Origin: an uncultured Bacteroidota bacterium
GTDB taxonomy: Bacteria > Bacteroidota > Bacteroidia > Chitinophagales > Chitinophagaceae
DNA: 64,000 nt
Assembly (NCBI GenBank): GCA_903906365.1
Contig: CAIVKC010000036.1
Location: forward strand, 34,940 to 98,939
Direction of reading: 5' to 3'
Made by a program: the position numbers and the translations under genes. The notes below the pieces were generated by a model. The model had not been told where the DNA came from, searched no databases, and saw nothing but the letters and a program-made list of their open reading frames with translations. This document shows, piece after piece, positions 17,363 to 26,148 of the stretch. Each line of letters starts with the position of its first letter. Positions within the stretch are counted from its first letter, which is position 1.

Positions 17363-19822
17363 TTAGTCCACGACGAGGCCCTTTTGGGAAAGGTATTCGT
17401 AGATGGCTGTCTTCACTTCGCTGGAAGTGACCGGGGCCAGGTTGAAATCCTTGTTCCAGAACAGTATTTTCAGTTCCACGCTCTTGGAGCTGACCGTATT
17501 GACCAGTATCTCCGGGTCACGCTGCTCCATCACATTGGGGTTCTTTTTCACGATGTCCATGATTTCGTTCACCCTGATATCCTCCAGGCTGGCCGGTTTG
17601 TCAATGGTAAAGGACAGGGCAGCGCGGACAAAATTATTGGAGAGGGTCCAGTTTACGATATTGTGGGAGAGAATATCCCCGTTGGGTATGATCACTTCGG
17701 CACCCTCTTCGGTGAGCAGCGTGGAGGTGCGGATGCTGATTTCCTTCACCCGCCCCCTTTTATCCCCTATGTCCACGGTATCACCTATGCGCAGCGGCCG
17801 GTCAAAAATAAGGATCACGCCGGAGACAAAATTATTGACAATGCTCTGCAGGCCCAGCCCGATACCCACACCGAGGGCCCCCAGTATGACGGTGATGCGG
17901 TCAACGGCCAGCCCGGAGGCCGCCACCGCCAGCAGGAAGCCGGCTATCAGCAGGATCAGCCGGGTGACCATCAGGCGGGACCGCTGCCCCTTATCGTCAA
18001 AGGCTGCGTCATCGCCGGTATCACCGAAGAAGTAGGCGATGTATTTTTGCAGGAAATTGGCCAGCCAGATAATGCCCAGGAAAAGAAAAATGCCCCCCAG
18101 GGTAAAGGAAAAATTGCCGACCTGGCGGTTGGAGGAAAAGAAATCCACCAGCAGGTCATTGAGCGCGTCAAAGAGGTTGAGATTGGTGGTAAAGACGATG
18201 ACCCACAGCACCAGCGCCAGCATCAGCGCAATCCGGAATATGGATTTGGAAATGGCCGTTGCATCAAAGCCTTCGGGGTATTTTTTCCGTATGCGGCTGG
18301 TCTGCACCTGCAGCATGAAGGACTCCACGATCACCTGCACAAATACGGCCAGGCTCGCGCTTTCGGCAAAAGAATAAATGGCAGTTGCGCCCAATATCTG
18401 GAACAGGGTGACCCTGCCGTAGAGGTTACAAAGCAGCGCCGCCAGGTTTAACAGGCAGTATAGCAGGATGGAGGCTACGATCCAGCGGCTGCAGTTTTTG
18501 GCCTGCCGGATCAAAAAATAAATACCATAACCCAGCGACAGGGCATCGATCAGAAAACCGGCCCAGCGTTCCTGTACCGGGGGAAGATTCATCAGGCGCA
18601 GGATGCCGGAGCAGACAAAAAGCAACATAAAAATACACCAACCATAAAACAGGCCTGACTGAACGCGCCGCCAGAGCAAAAGGGTCATAACCACCATTTG
18701 CAGCACCTGGATGGTCTCTATATAAACGGAAGGCGCTTTCAGGTCGAAAAGCGGGGCCAGGCAGAAGATGAACACCAGGGTCGCCGCCGCCGGATAGGCA
18801 TTGATGAAAGTGATGTGAAAACCATCAATGGCTGAAAGCCGGTTCCTTTTTTTCAGGGCCCTGTAATTGGACCATATCCAGCCAAAAAAAAGCAGACCTG
18901 CCAGCAGCAGCAGGTTCCGGTTGGCGGGGGTGATCGAAAAATAAAAACCTGCCAGCTGCCACTGGCTTTCCAGGGAATCCCCTTCATCCCCCAGGGCTTC
19001 GTCCGAACCCTTCCCGGAGGCTTCCCAGAGGTAATCGGACTCCTTGCCCAGTGCCCGGGTGCCAACGGCTTTGAGTTCGTTGTCTACACGGAAAAGCAGT
19101 TCTACGATGGTGATGGAATGGGCGGAGGCCTGGGATTTTAAGGTATTGATCCGTTTGCCGTTTTCGGTAACCAGGCTGTCGACCTGCCTCCATTTGTTTT
19201 TCAGTTGCAGCAGCTGGGGCTGGAATTCATTTTTGAGCGCAGTATCCCGGAAGATCTGCAACATGAGGGTATCTCCCCTTAAATCGGCAATTTCTTTTCT
19301 AACCTCGTCCAGGGCGGTGTCATACTGGGTGAGGTAAGCGGAATAATTATCGGTATTGCGGTCCAGTGCATCCAGCAGCGTGTTGAACATCTGGAGGTTG
19401 CGGACGTGGAAATGGGTCTGTGGCTGGTAGAGTTTTTCCTTCAGTATGCCGAGGGCAGAATCCTCGTTGTCCAGGTTCCTGTCAATCTCCTGAAGTTTGA
19501 CGAAGGAACCGGTAACCCCGGGCACATCGTTGAGCACTTCATAGACCTTGCCCAGGTCTTCAGCGTAGTCCCCGGTGGTGGGCACATTGATATTGGTAAA
19601 AAGCGTGGAATCGAATTTCCTGCGCTCCCGGCGGATGGTATCGCGGAAAAATTCCACCCTTCGGCGCTCCGTCCTGGCCAGCCCGCCACGACGGGAAGGG
19701 TGCCCGGACCGGGCCGTATCATTTCGGGCAAGGGGGGCCCTGCCTCCCGGATGGACGCTGTCCTGCGCCTTGGACTGCAGCGCGCAGCCAATCAAAAGGG
19801 AAAAAAACAGTAAATATCGCAT
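17363..19822 (-). CDS. Large MscS-family mechanosensitive channel (MscK-like layout)
   Basis: 819 residues. Signal peptide (about 1-19), then about 250 periplasmic residues rich in heptad-like helices (residues 60-260), then many membrane helices, then the MscS core near 640-800. The pore helix reads GALGVGIGLGLQSIVNNFVSG and is followed by the beta domain VILIFDRPLRIGDTVDIG ... VIIPNGDILSHNIVNW. It should open on membrane tension and release solutes during osmotic downshift. The long periplasmic coiled domain makes it resemble MscK/MscM rather than small MscS. A TAATTTTG -7 box lies upstream. Confidence 0.9.
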   Translation of the reverse strand: MRYLLFFSLLIGCALQSKAQDSVHPGGRAPLARNDTARSGHPSRRGGLARTERRRVEFFRDTIRRERRKFDSTLFTNINVPTTGDYAEDLGKVYEVLNDVPGVTGSFVKLQEIDRNLDNEDSALGILKEKLYQPQTHFHVRNLQMFNTLLDALDRNTDNYSAYLTQYDTALDEVRKEIADLRGDTLMLQIFRDTALKNEFQPQLLQLKNKWRQVDSLVTENGKRINTLKSQASAHSITIVELLFRVDNELKAVGTRALGKESDYLWEASGKGSDEALGDEGDSLESQWQLAGFYFSITPANRNLLLLAGLLFFGWIWSNYRALKKRNRLSAIDGFHITFINAYPAAATLVFIFCLAPLFDLKAPSVYIETIQVLQMVVMTLLLWRRVQSGLFYGWCIFMLLFVCSGILRLMNLPPVQERWAGFLIDALSLGYGIYFLIRQAKNCSRWIVASILLYCLLNLAALLCNLYGRVTLFQILGATAIYSFAESASLAVFVQVIVESFMLQVQTSRIRKKYPEGFDATAISKSIFRIALMLALVLWVIVFTTNLNLFDALNDLLVDFFSSNRQVGNFSFTLGGIFLFLGIIWLANFLQKYIAYFFGDTGDDAAFDDKGQRSRLMVTRLILLIAGFLLAVAASGLAVDRITVILGALGVGIGLGLQSIVNNFVSGVILIFDRPLRIGDTVDIGDKRGRVKEISIRTSTLLTEEGAEVIIPNGDILSHNIVNWTLSNNFVRAALSFTIDKPASLEDIRVNEIMDIVKKNPNVMEQRDPEILVNTVSSKSVELKILFWNKDFNLAPVTSSEVKTAIYEYLSQKGLVVD

Positions 19823-19852
19823 AGGCCTGCTCTAGTAAAGGTAATTGACCGC

Positions 19853-19860
19853 CAAAATTA
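19853..19860 (-). promoter_or_regulatory. Bacteroidetes -7 box of the MscS-type channel gene
   Basis: On the minus strand the sequence is TAATTTTG, an exact TAnnTTTG match, 31 nt before the ATG at 19822. Confidence 0.4.
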
Positions 19861-19936
19861 CCAAAACAATGCCAGAATCCTCCCGGGCTGCCCCCCTTTC
19901 GCCCAGAGGGGCGGCGCGGATCAGGCAGAAGAAGCA

Positions 19937-20440
19937 TTATTTTTTTATATATCCGTAAAAGGAAATCATCTGCCGGTTGGTGGGTGTCACCCGCAGGGTG
20001 GTGTAGCCGCTTTCTGAAATATACATATTGAGCACAGGAATGCCCTGGACATCCTTTGGCCTGATTTCTATATCCCAACCCCCATTTTTAGCCTCCTTCA
20101 TGGTATACCCAAAGCGCGTGCTGGTGAATTTGATGCCATCGTCCCCTGAACCGATCGGGACTGTATAGGCCCTTCCAAAATAGGGCAGGTAGGAGTCCAC
20201 GGTATCTGTGCGTATGGTCAGGGTGTATTCGCTGGTCAGCTGCCGGCTGGCCCCGCTAAGGGGCGTGGCGGACTGCGCTAAAAAAGTATAATGGCGGGAT
20301 GCTACCAGCTCCCGGACGGCCTGCAGTTTGGCCGCCTTTTTTTCCGCTTTGGTAGGCTGTGCCTGCGCCCAGTCAGACCCTGCCACAGATAACAGCAGCA
20401 GCAGACAGACCCTCCATCCGGTAAGAGCATGTTTTTTCAT
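19937..20440 (-). CDS. DUF4251-family secreted protein
   Basis: 167 residues from the ATG that begins the signal peptide MKKHALTGWRVCLLLLLSVA; a longer frame to 20503 adds 21 residues without signal character. The mature part opens with a charged helix (KAEKKAAKLQAVRELVASRHYTF) and continues as the beta-rich DUF4251 domain (YTLTIRTDTVDSYLPYFGRAYTVP ... LNMYISESGYTTLRVTPTNRQMISFYGYI). The family is restricted to Bacteroidetes and has no known function. It has its own -7 box and lies upstream of the MscS gene on the same strand. Confidence 0.85.
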   Translation of the reverse strand: MKKHALTGWRVCLLLLLSVAGSDWAQAQPTKAEKKAAKLQAVRELVASRHYTFLAQSATPLSGASRQLTSEYTLTIRTDTVDSYLPYFGRAYTVPIGSGDDGIKFTSTRFGYTMKEAKNGGWDIEIRPKDVQGIPVLNMYISESGYTTLRVTPTNRQMISFYGYIKK

Positions 20441-20473
20441 GTGACGGTATTTTTTAATAAAGGGGAATCTATC

Positions 20474-20481
20474 CAAATATA
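20474..20481 (-). promoter_or_regulatory. Bacteroidetes -7 box of the DUF4251 gene
   Basis: TATATTTG on the minus strand matches TAnnTTTG exactly and lies 34 nt before the ATG at 20440. It is also about 90 bp beyond the argH stop codon. Confidence 0.45.
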
Positions 20482-20570
20482 CTTCGAAAACCGGCAGGGC
20501 CACCCCAAGACAAGGTTAAAAAATACAGCCGGGACGGGCCCCCGGCGGGGGCTGGCGGCGGCGGGGCAGT

Positions 20571-21872
20571 TTAGCTGAATTTGGCCAGTACCCTTTGCAT
20601 CTGTTCTGAGATCCGGTCGTTACAGAGATTTCCCATGCTGCCTTCATGGGTATGGTGCAGGGGCTTGCGGTAATCAAATTCAAAGGCTCCCTTTTCAATC
20701 TGGTTTCCTATTTGTTTGTAGGCCTCGCGGAAGGGGATGCCCTGGTTGACCAGTTCGTTGACCGCTTCCACGCTGAAGAGGTATTTGTATTTTTCATCCT
20801 CCAGGATGCCCTGTTTCACTTCGACGCGGGACAGCATCAGGACCGTCATTTCCAGGCAGTCCTGAAGGGTTGACAGGGCCGGGAAAAGGATTTCCTTGGT
20901 CAGCTGCAGGTCCCGGTGGTAACCGGAGGGGAGATTGGCGGTCAGCAGGGTCAGTTCGGCCGGGATCGACTGAATCCGGTTGGATTTTGCCCGAATCAGT
21001 TCAAAGACATCCGGGTTCTTTTTATGGGGCATGATGCTGCTGCCCGTGGTCAGTTCGCTTGGAAAGGAGATGAAACCAAACTGCTGGTTTAGGTATAGGC
21101 AGCAGTCCATGGCCAGTTTGCCGATGGTGGCTGCGACGCAACCCAGGGCAGAGGCTACGATTTTTTCGGTCTTGCCCCGGCTCATCTGAGCATAGACCGC
21201 ATTATAGTGGAGGGTTTCAAAACCCAGCTCCCGGGTGGTCCGGGACCTGTCCAGGGGAAAGGAGGATCCATAGCCGGCACCACTTCCCAGGGGGTTTTTA
21301 TTGGTGATATGGTAGGCGGCGGCCAGTACCTCCAGGTCATCGGTCAGGCTTTCTGCATAAGCGCCGAACCAAAGTCCAAAAGAGGAGGGCATGGCCATTT
21401 GCAGATGGGTATAGCCGGGCAGCATCCGGTCTTTGTATTGTTCGCTCAGGGAAATCAGCAGGTCAAACAGGCTTTTGGCCCGGTCCCGCACCTGCAGGAT
21501 TTCGGCGCGTAAAAAAAGTTTGATGTCAACAGCCACCTGGTCGTTGCGGCTCCGTCCGCTGTGTATCTTCTTACCGGCCTCCCCGATTCGCCGCGTCAGC
21601 AGCAGCTCCACCTGGGAGTGCACGTCTTCGACATCCTTTTCAATCACAAATTTTCCTTCCCTGATTTCCTCCAGGATATGGGCCAGCTCTTTTTCAATGA
21701 GGTCCAGGTCCTCCCTCGACAGCAGGCCCACCTGCTCCAGCATCCGGGTATGGGCCATGGATCCCTGTACGTCATAGGCCGCCAGCAGGATATCAAATTC
21801 CCGGTCCCTGCCCACCGTGAATTCCTCAATACGCTGAGAGGTCAGGGTGCTTTCCTTATTCCAGAGTTTCAT
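20571..21872 (-). CDS. argH: Argininosuccinate lyase
   Basis: 433 residues; cleaves argininosuccinate to arginine and fumarate, the last step of arginine synthesis, in the cytoplasm. Fumarase/aspartase superfamily motifs are clear: HSGRSRNDQV (104-113), catalytic-region H156 in GYTHLQ, and GSSIMPHKKNP (277-287). It is the last gene of the leftward arginine operon, 52 bp after argE'. The C-terminus is slightly short for the family but complete (FEFDYRKPLHHTHEGSMGN). Confidence 0.96.
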   Translation of the reverse strand: MKLWNKESTLTSQRIEEFTVGRDREFDILLAAYDVQGSMAHTRMLEQVGLLSREDLDLIEKELAHILEEIREGKFVIEKDVEDVHSQVELLLTRRIGEAGKKIHSGRSRNDQVAVDIKLFLRAEILQVRDRAKSLFDLLISLSEQYKDRMLPGYTHLQMAMPSSFGLWFGAYAESLTDDLEVLAAAYHITNKNPLGSGAGYGSSFPLDRSRTTRELGFETLHYNAVYAQMSRGKTEKIVASALGCVAATIGKLAMDCCLYLNQQFGFISFPSELTTGSSIMPHKKNPDVFELIRAKSNRIQSIPAELTLLTANLPSGYHRDLQLTKEILFPALSTLQDCLEMTVLMLSRVEVKQGILEDEKYKYLFSVEAVNELVNQGIPFREAYKQIGNQIEKGAFEFDYRKPLHHTHEGSMGNLCNDRISEQMQRVLAKFS

Positions 21873-21924
21873 GATCAGTGGTCTTTATGCCGGAGAGGAC
21901 CGTTAACGGTTCCTTTCCCAGCGG

Positions 21925-22998
21925 TTAAATGAACTCATCCAACAGCTGGATGTACATGTCAATGCCCTCTTTGATCTCGTCGATGAAAATGAATTCATCG
22001 GCCGTATGGGATCTGGCGGAATCCCCCGGGCCCATCTTCAGGGTGTGGAAGGGCATTAGCGCCTTGTCGGAAGTCGTGGGCGAGCCGTAATAACCCCTTC
22101 CCAGTGCCAGGCCGGCTCTTACCAGCGGGTGGTCCAGGGAGATGGAGGTTGATTTCATGCGCGTGGTCCTTGGCTTGAACTGACTTTTCAAATTCTGCCG
22201 CAGGGCTTCCAGTATTTCATCAAAGGTATAGAGTTCGTTGACACGGACATCTATTACAAAGCGGCAGCTGGATGGGACCACGTTGTGCTGGCGGTTTTCC
22301 GTTTCTATCACGGTAACGCTCATGCGCGACTCGCCCAGCAGGGGGCTCACTTTGGGAAACTGGTAGCTGCGTATCCAGCTGATGTCATCGAGGGCTTTAT
22401 AGAGGGCGTTTTCCCCTTCGTTGCGCGCGGCGTGTCCGGCCCTTCCCTGGGCCGTGCAGTCGATGACCATCAGGCCGCGCTCTGCCACGGCCATTTCCAG
22501 CCGGGTGGGTTCGCCCACAATGCCAAAATCTATCTGGCCCAGGAAGGGCAGCACCAGTTCGATGCCGTTCACTCCGCTGATCTCTTCTTCGGCGCTGGCA
22601 GCAAAGACCACATTGTGATTGAGGTTCTCCTGGTCGTAAAAATGCAGGAAAGTGGCAATCAGGCTGACCAGGCAACCGCCGGCGTCATTGCTGCCGAGCC
22701 CGTAGAGCTTCCCATCCTTCACGGTGGGCGTAAAAGGATCCAGGGTATACCCTTTATTGGGACGGACCGTATCATGGTGCGAATTCAGCAGAATGCTTTG
22801 CTTTTCGGGGTCGTAGTGCCGGTTTTTGGCGTAGACATTATTGCCTACCCGCCTGCAGGGAATATGGTGCTTCTCGAAGAACTGGACAATGAGTTCAGCC
22901 GTATCGTTTTCTTCCTTGGAATAGGAAGGGGTGCTGATCAGTTGCTTTAACAGGCCGATGGCCTGTTCCTGCAGGGTGTTTATGTTTTCAATGTGCAT
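21925..22998 (-). CDS. argE': M20-family deacylase of the arginine pathway (N-acylcitrulline or N-acylornithine deacylase)
   Basis: 357 residues from the chosen ATG (MHIENINTL); an upstream ATG at 23028 is also open. Zinc peptidase motifs: H74 and D76 in SHHDTV, bridging D105 in GSNDAGG, catalytic/ligand E137-E138 in SAEEEISG, E163 in VGEPT, and a late His in ARSHTADEF. The neighbouring carbamoyltransferase belongs to the N-acylornithine type, so the expected substrate is N-acetyl- or N-succinyl-citrulline, as in Xanthomonas, rather than N-acetylornithine. That assignment is inference from context. The gene lies between argB and argH. Confidence 0.88.
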   Translation of the reverse strand: MHIENINTLQEQAIGLLKQLISTPSYSKEENDTAELIVQFFEKHHIPCRRVGNNVYAKNRHYDPEKQSILLNSHHDTVRPNKGYTLDPFTPTVKDGKLYGLGSNDAGGCLVSLIATFLHFYDQENLNHNVVFAASAEEEISGVNGIELVLPFLGQIDFGIVGEPTRLEMAVAERGLMVIDCTAQGRAGHAARNEGENALYKALDDISWIRSYQFPKVSPLLGESRMSVTVIETENRQHNVVPSSCRFVIDVRVNELYTFDEILEALRQNLKSQFKPRTTRMKSTSISLDHPLVRAGLALGRGYYGSPTTSDKALMPFHTLKMGPGDSARSHTADEFIFIDEIKEGIDMYIQLLDEFI

Positions 22999-23071
22999 GT
23001 TCAATTTGGTTGGTTTGACGGTGATCAATGTGTCATCACTGTGCCTGGCTGTTTTATAAAAGGCATCCTGC

Positions 23072-23860
23072 TTATTCTTCCAGCGTAATAAGGGTCCCTG
23101 AGGTGCCGCCTACCAGGTTCTCCAGGTCTTCGGCCCTGCCGATCCTGACCTGTTTTACGCCACTTTTTAGTGCTTCAAAGGCATTATCGAGTTTGGGGAT
23201 CATGCCGGCAAAGATCTTTTGGTGGCCCTTCAGGCTTTCATAGCGCAGCGGGCTGATCCTGCTGATACAGGTGGATTCATCAGCGGCATCCTCGAGTACT
23301 CCCGCTTTTTCAAAACAGTAGATCAGCCTGGTTGCGTAGGCGGGGCTCATGGCCCTGGCAATTTCCTGGGCAATCGTATCGGCGTTGGTATTGAGCAGCT
23401 GACCCCGGCCGTCATGGGTTATGGGCGCCACCACCAGGGTGTCCGATTGCGCGAGCAGGTGCTCAAACACCGGCCGGCTGACCAGGTCCACGTCCCCCAC
23501 CATTCCATAGTCTGTAGTGGCATGGACCCGGCGGTGCGCAAGGATCGCGTTTCCATCCGCCCCGCAAAGCCCCATTGCATTGCATCCGGCGGCCTGCAGC
23601 TTTGCCACGATGACCTTGTTGATAAGGCCGGCATAGACCATGGTCACCACTTTGAGGGTCTCGCCATCCGTTATCCTGCGTCCCTCTTCCATCTGCTGGG
23701 CAATACCCAGCTTTCCTGCGAGGGTGGTCGCCAGTTTCCCGCCACCGTGCACCAGGATTTTATGTCCCCGGATGCGTCCGAAGGCCTCCAGAAAAGTGCC
23801 CAGCTTGGGCTCGTCATCTATGACATTTCCTCCGATCTTGACAACAAAGAGGGGTTCCAT
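23072..23860 (-). CDS. argB: N-acylglutamate kinase
   Basis: 262-residue amino-acid-kinase-fold enzyme that phosphorylates N-acetyl- (or N-succinyl-) glutamate in the second step of the pathway. Visible motifs are K8 with GGN (10-12) for phosphate transfer and HGGGK (38-42) in the glycine-rich loop. The C-terminus ends GTSGTLITLEE. The protein lacks the N-terminal extension associated with arginine-inhibited hexameric kinases, so strong feedback by arginine is not predicted. Four bp separate it from argF'. Confidence 0.93.
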   Translation of the reverse strand: MEPLFVVKIGGNVIDDEPKLGTFLEAFGRIRGHKILVHGGGKLATTLAGKLGIAQQMEEGRRITDGETLKVVTMVYAGLINKVIVAKLQAAGCNAMGLCGADGNAILAHRRVHATTDYGMVGDVDLVSRPVFEHLLAQSDTLVVAPITHDGRGQLLNTNADTIAQEIARAMSPAYATRLIYCFEKAGVLEDAADESTCISRISPLRYESLKGHQKIFAGMIPKLDNAFEALKSGVKQVRIGRAEDLENLVGGTSGTLITLEE

Positions 23861-23864
23861 GGTT

Positions 23865-24839
23865 TCAGGGGTTTGTATGGAGTATTTCTGAGAGAACAGC
23901 CTGGGCTGCCCACACCCTGTTTGCTGCCTGTTGGGTCACGATGCTATGGGGGCTGTCCAGCACCTCGTCGCTCAACTCCACGTTTCGTCTTACCGGCAGG
24001 CAATGCATGATGCGTCCCTGGCGCGTGGCCTTCAGTTTTTCGCCGGTCAGCATCCATTCTGCGTCATAACAATAGATCTTTCCGTAATCCTGGTAGGTGC
24101 TCCAGTTTTTTACGTAAACAAAGTCGGCATCTTTAAGCGCTGCGTCCTGGTCATGGGTTATATGGGCACCACGGGTAAACCGCTCATCGAGTTCATAGTC
24201 CTCCGGGTGGGTGATCACAAATTCGGCCTTTCCCCAGGCATTGACCCACTGGGAAAAACTGTTGGCGACACATTGGGGAAGGGGCTTTACATGCGGGGCC
24301 CAGGTCAGAACAATCTTCGGCGCTCTGCCCTGAAATGCGGAGGCCTCCGCGCTCATGCATTCGGTGATGGTGACAAGGTCTGTGAGTGACTGCAGCGGAT
24401 GCAGGGTCGCGCTTTCCAGGCTCACCACCGGGATGCCGGCATATTTGATAAACTGGTTGATATATAGTTCGCTGTAATCGTCCTGCTTGTTCTTAAGGGA
24501 AGGAAAGGTCCGCAGGCAGAGTATGTCAAAATACCTGCCCAGGATGGGGGCGGCGTCCTTGACATGTTCCACGGTGGAGCCGCTCATGATGGCCTCCTCT
24601 TCGAATTCCAGCTGCCAGCCATCCTTGTCTACGTTGAAGACGATGGCTTCCAGGCCCAGGTTCTGCGCAGCCACCTGGGTGGAAAGACGGGTACGCATGC
24701 TTGGATTGAGGAAAAGCATACCCACCCGGCGGTGCTGGGCAAGCGAAAGGTCTTTGAAGGGATGTGCCTTGTAATCCAGCGCAATGTTGACCAGCCGGTC
24801 AATGTCTCCCGCATCCTGTACTGAAATAAAATTTCTCAT
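23865..24839 (-). CDS. argF': N-acylornithine carbamoyltransferase
   Basis: 324 residues; transfers carbamoyl to N-acetyl- or N-succinyl-ornithine to give the acylated citrulline. Carbamoyl-phosphate loop SMRTRLS (47-53), TWAPHVKPLPQ (179-189) and HCLPVRRN (279-286) place it with the SOTCase/AOTCase group and not with ordinary ornithine carbamoyltransferases. At the residue that separates the two characterised types (Pro in Bacteroides fragilis SOTCase, Glu in Xanthomonas AOTCase, in a context like GxxxEH) this protein has V90 in SGSTVEH. Which acyl group it prefers is therefore open. It lies 3 bp after argD and 4 bp before argB, so translation is probably coupled. Confidence 0.92.
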   Translation of the reverse strand: MRNFISVQDAGDIDRLVNIALDYKAHPFKDLSLAQHRRVGMLFLNPSMRTRLSTQVAAQNLGLEAIVFNVDKDGWQLEFEEEAIMSGSTVEHVKDAAPILGRYFDILCLRTFPSLKNKQDDYSELYINQFIKYAGIPVVSLESATLHPLQSLTDLVTITECMSAEASAFQGRAPKIVLTWAPHVKPLPQCVANSFSQWVNAWGKAEFVITHPEDYELDERFTRGAHITHDQDAALKDADFVYVKNWSTYQDYGKIYCYDAEWMLTGEKLKATRQGRIMHCLPVRRNVELSDEVLDSPHSIVTQQAANRVWAAQAVLSEILHTNP

Positions 24840-24842
24840 GTT

Positions 24843-26012
24843 TTAATGGACGTTGTTTAATGAAGGCGCCAGCAGCTGGATTTGTTCCCGGACCGATTCC
24901 AAAAATTCGTCGGCCTCTTTTTTGCGCAGCGCCAGTGAAGGTAGCAAACGGATGACATTTGGCTTGGCTTCTCCGGTGAACACCCTGCTGCCGGACAATA
25001 AATTTTTGCGAAGATCCTTGAGTTCGGGGGAGACTTCAAAGCCGATCATCAGCCCCCGGCCCCTGACTTGCTGGATCTGTGGCATGTCCCGGAGTGATTC
25101 CCGTATATAGGTGCCCACCTGGGCTGCATTCTCAAGCAGATTTTCCGCTTCGATGACCTCCAGCACCGCCAGCGCCGCGGCGCAGGCCAGGTGGTTACCC
25201 CCAAAAGTGGTCCCCAGCATGCCGTGTTTGGGACGGATATGGGGAGCTATCAGGATGGCGGCCACGGGAAACCCGTTGCCCATGCCCTTGGCCATGGTAT
25301 AGATATCGGCCTGTACACCGGCATGATCGTGGCTGAAAAACTGCCCGGTTCGGCCATAACCGCATTGTACGCTGTCTGCAATGAAAAGGGCATTATGGCT
25401 TGTACAGAGACTCCTGATTTTTTGCAGGAAAGTATCCGAGGCTTCATGGATACCCCCCACGCCCTGGATGCCTTCTATGATGACAGAAGATATCTCCCCG
25501 CCCATGCTGTCAAAGCAGGCTTCCAGCGCTTGTTCATCGTTGAAGGGCAGGAAGATGACCTGGTCATTGCGGTTGACCGGCGCCACGATGGCCGGGTTAT
25601 CGGTAACGGCCACCGCCAGGGAGGTTCTCCCGTGGAAAGACCTGGAAAAGGATATGATCTTGCTGCGGCCATTGAAAAAAGAAGCCAGTTTCAGGGCATT
25701 CTCATTGGCTTCCGCGCCGGAATTGCATAAAAACAGCTGGTAATCGGGTTTTCCCGATATCCGGCCCAGCTTTTCTGCCAGCTCCTCCTGCAGGGGAATG
25801 CGAATGGAATTGGAATAAAAACCCACTTTGTTCAGCTGGTCGGTGATTCGTTTCACATAATGTGGATGGGTATGGCCGATGGAAATAACGGCATGGCCGC
25901 CGTACATGTCCAGGTACTGCTGCCCGTTTTCATCCCACACATAGGAGCCTTTGGCTTTTACAATCGCGATTGGCTGGATCGGGTATACATCGAATAATTT
26001 CATGGTATCCAT
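24843..26012 (-). CDS. argD: N-acylornithine aminotransferase
   Basis: 389-residue class III PLP aminotransferase that converts N-acylglutamate semialdehyde to N-acylornithine with glutamate as amino donor. PLP lysine K242 in YTMAKGMGNGFP, cofactor-binding CNSGAEANENALK (96-108), SFHGRT (125-130) and DSVQCGYGRTG. The second motif usually begins DEVQ in this family; here the Glu is Ser. It follows argC with a 134-bp gap that contains a terminator-like hairpin, and is followed by argF' after 3 bp. Confidence 0.92.
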   Translation of the reverse strand: MDTMKLFDVYPIQPIAIVKAKGSYVWDENGQQYLDMYGGHAVISIGHTHPHYVKRITDQLNKVGFYSNSIRIPLQEELAEKLGRISGKPDYQLFLCNSGAEANENALKLASFFNGRSKIISFSRSFHGRTSLAVAVTDNPAIVAPVNRNDQVIFLPFNDEQALEACFDSMGGEISSVIIEGIQGVGGIHEASDTFLQKIRSLCTSHNALFIADSVQCGYGRTGQFFSHDHAGVQADIYTMAKGMGNGFPVAAILIAPHIRPKHGMLGTTFGGNHLACAAALAVLEVIEAENLLENAAQVGTYIRESLRDMPQIQQVRGRGLMIGFEVSPELKDLRKNLLSGSRVFTGEAKPNVIRLLPSLALRKKEADEFLESVREQIQLLAPSLNNVH

Positions 26013-26118
26013 TTTTTTGGGGGCCGCTGCCGCCCGTTCTCCACCGGGGAGCAGGGATCTTCAGCGGACCGGTTTGCAATGACAGGATCGGTTTATTTGG
26101 CCTGGTTCAATGATTATA

Positions 26119-26148
26119 TAAAAGTGTGCGGGCAGTGCCCGCCACACT
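26119..26148 (-). terminator. Terminator-like hairpin between argC and argD
   Basis: On the minus strand the argC stop codon opens a stem AGTGTG / CACACT with an inner CGGGCA / TGCCCG pairing and a single bulged base, followed by TTTTATAT. It has the form of an intrinsic terminator inside the operon and could make expression of argD and the later genes partly independent of argC and argG. Confidence 0.6.
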
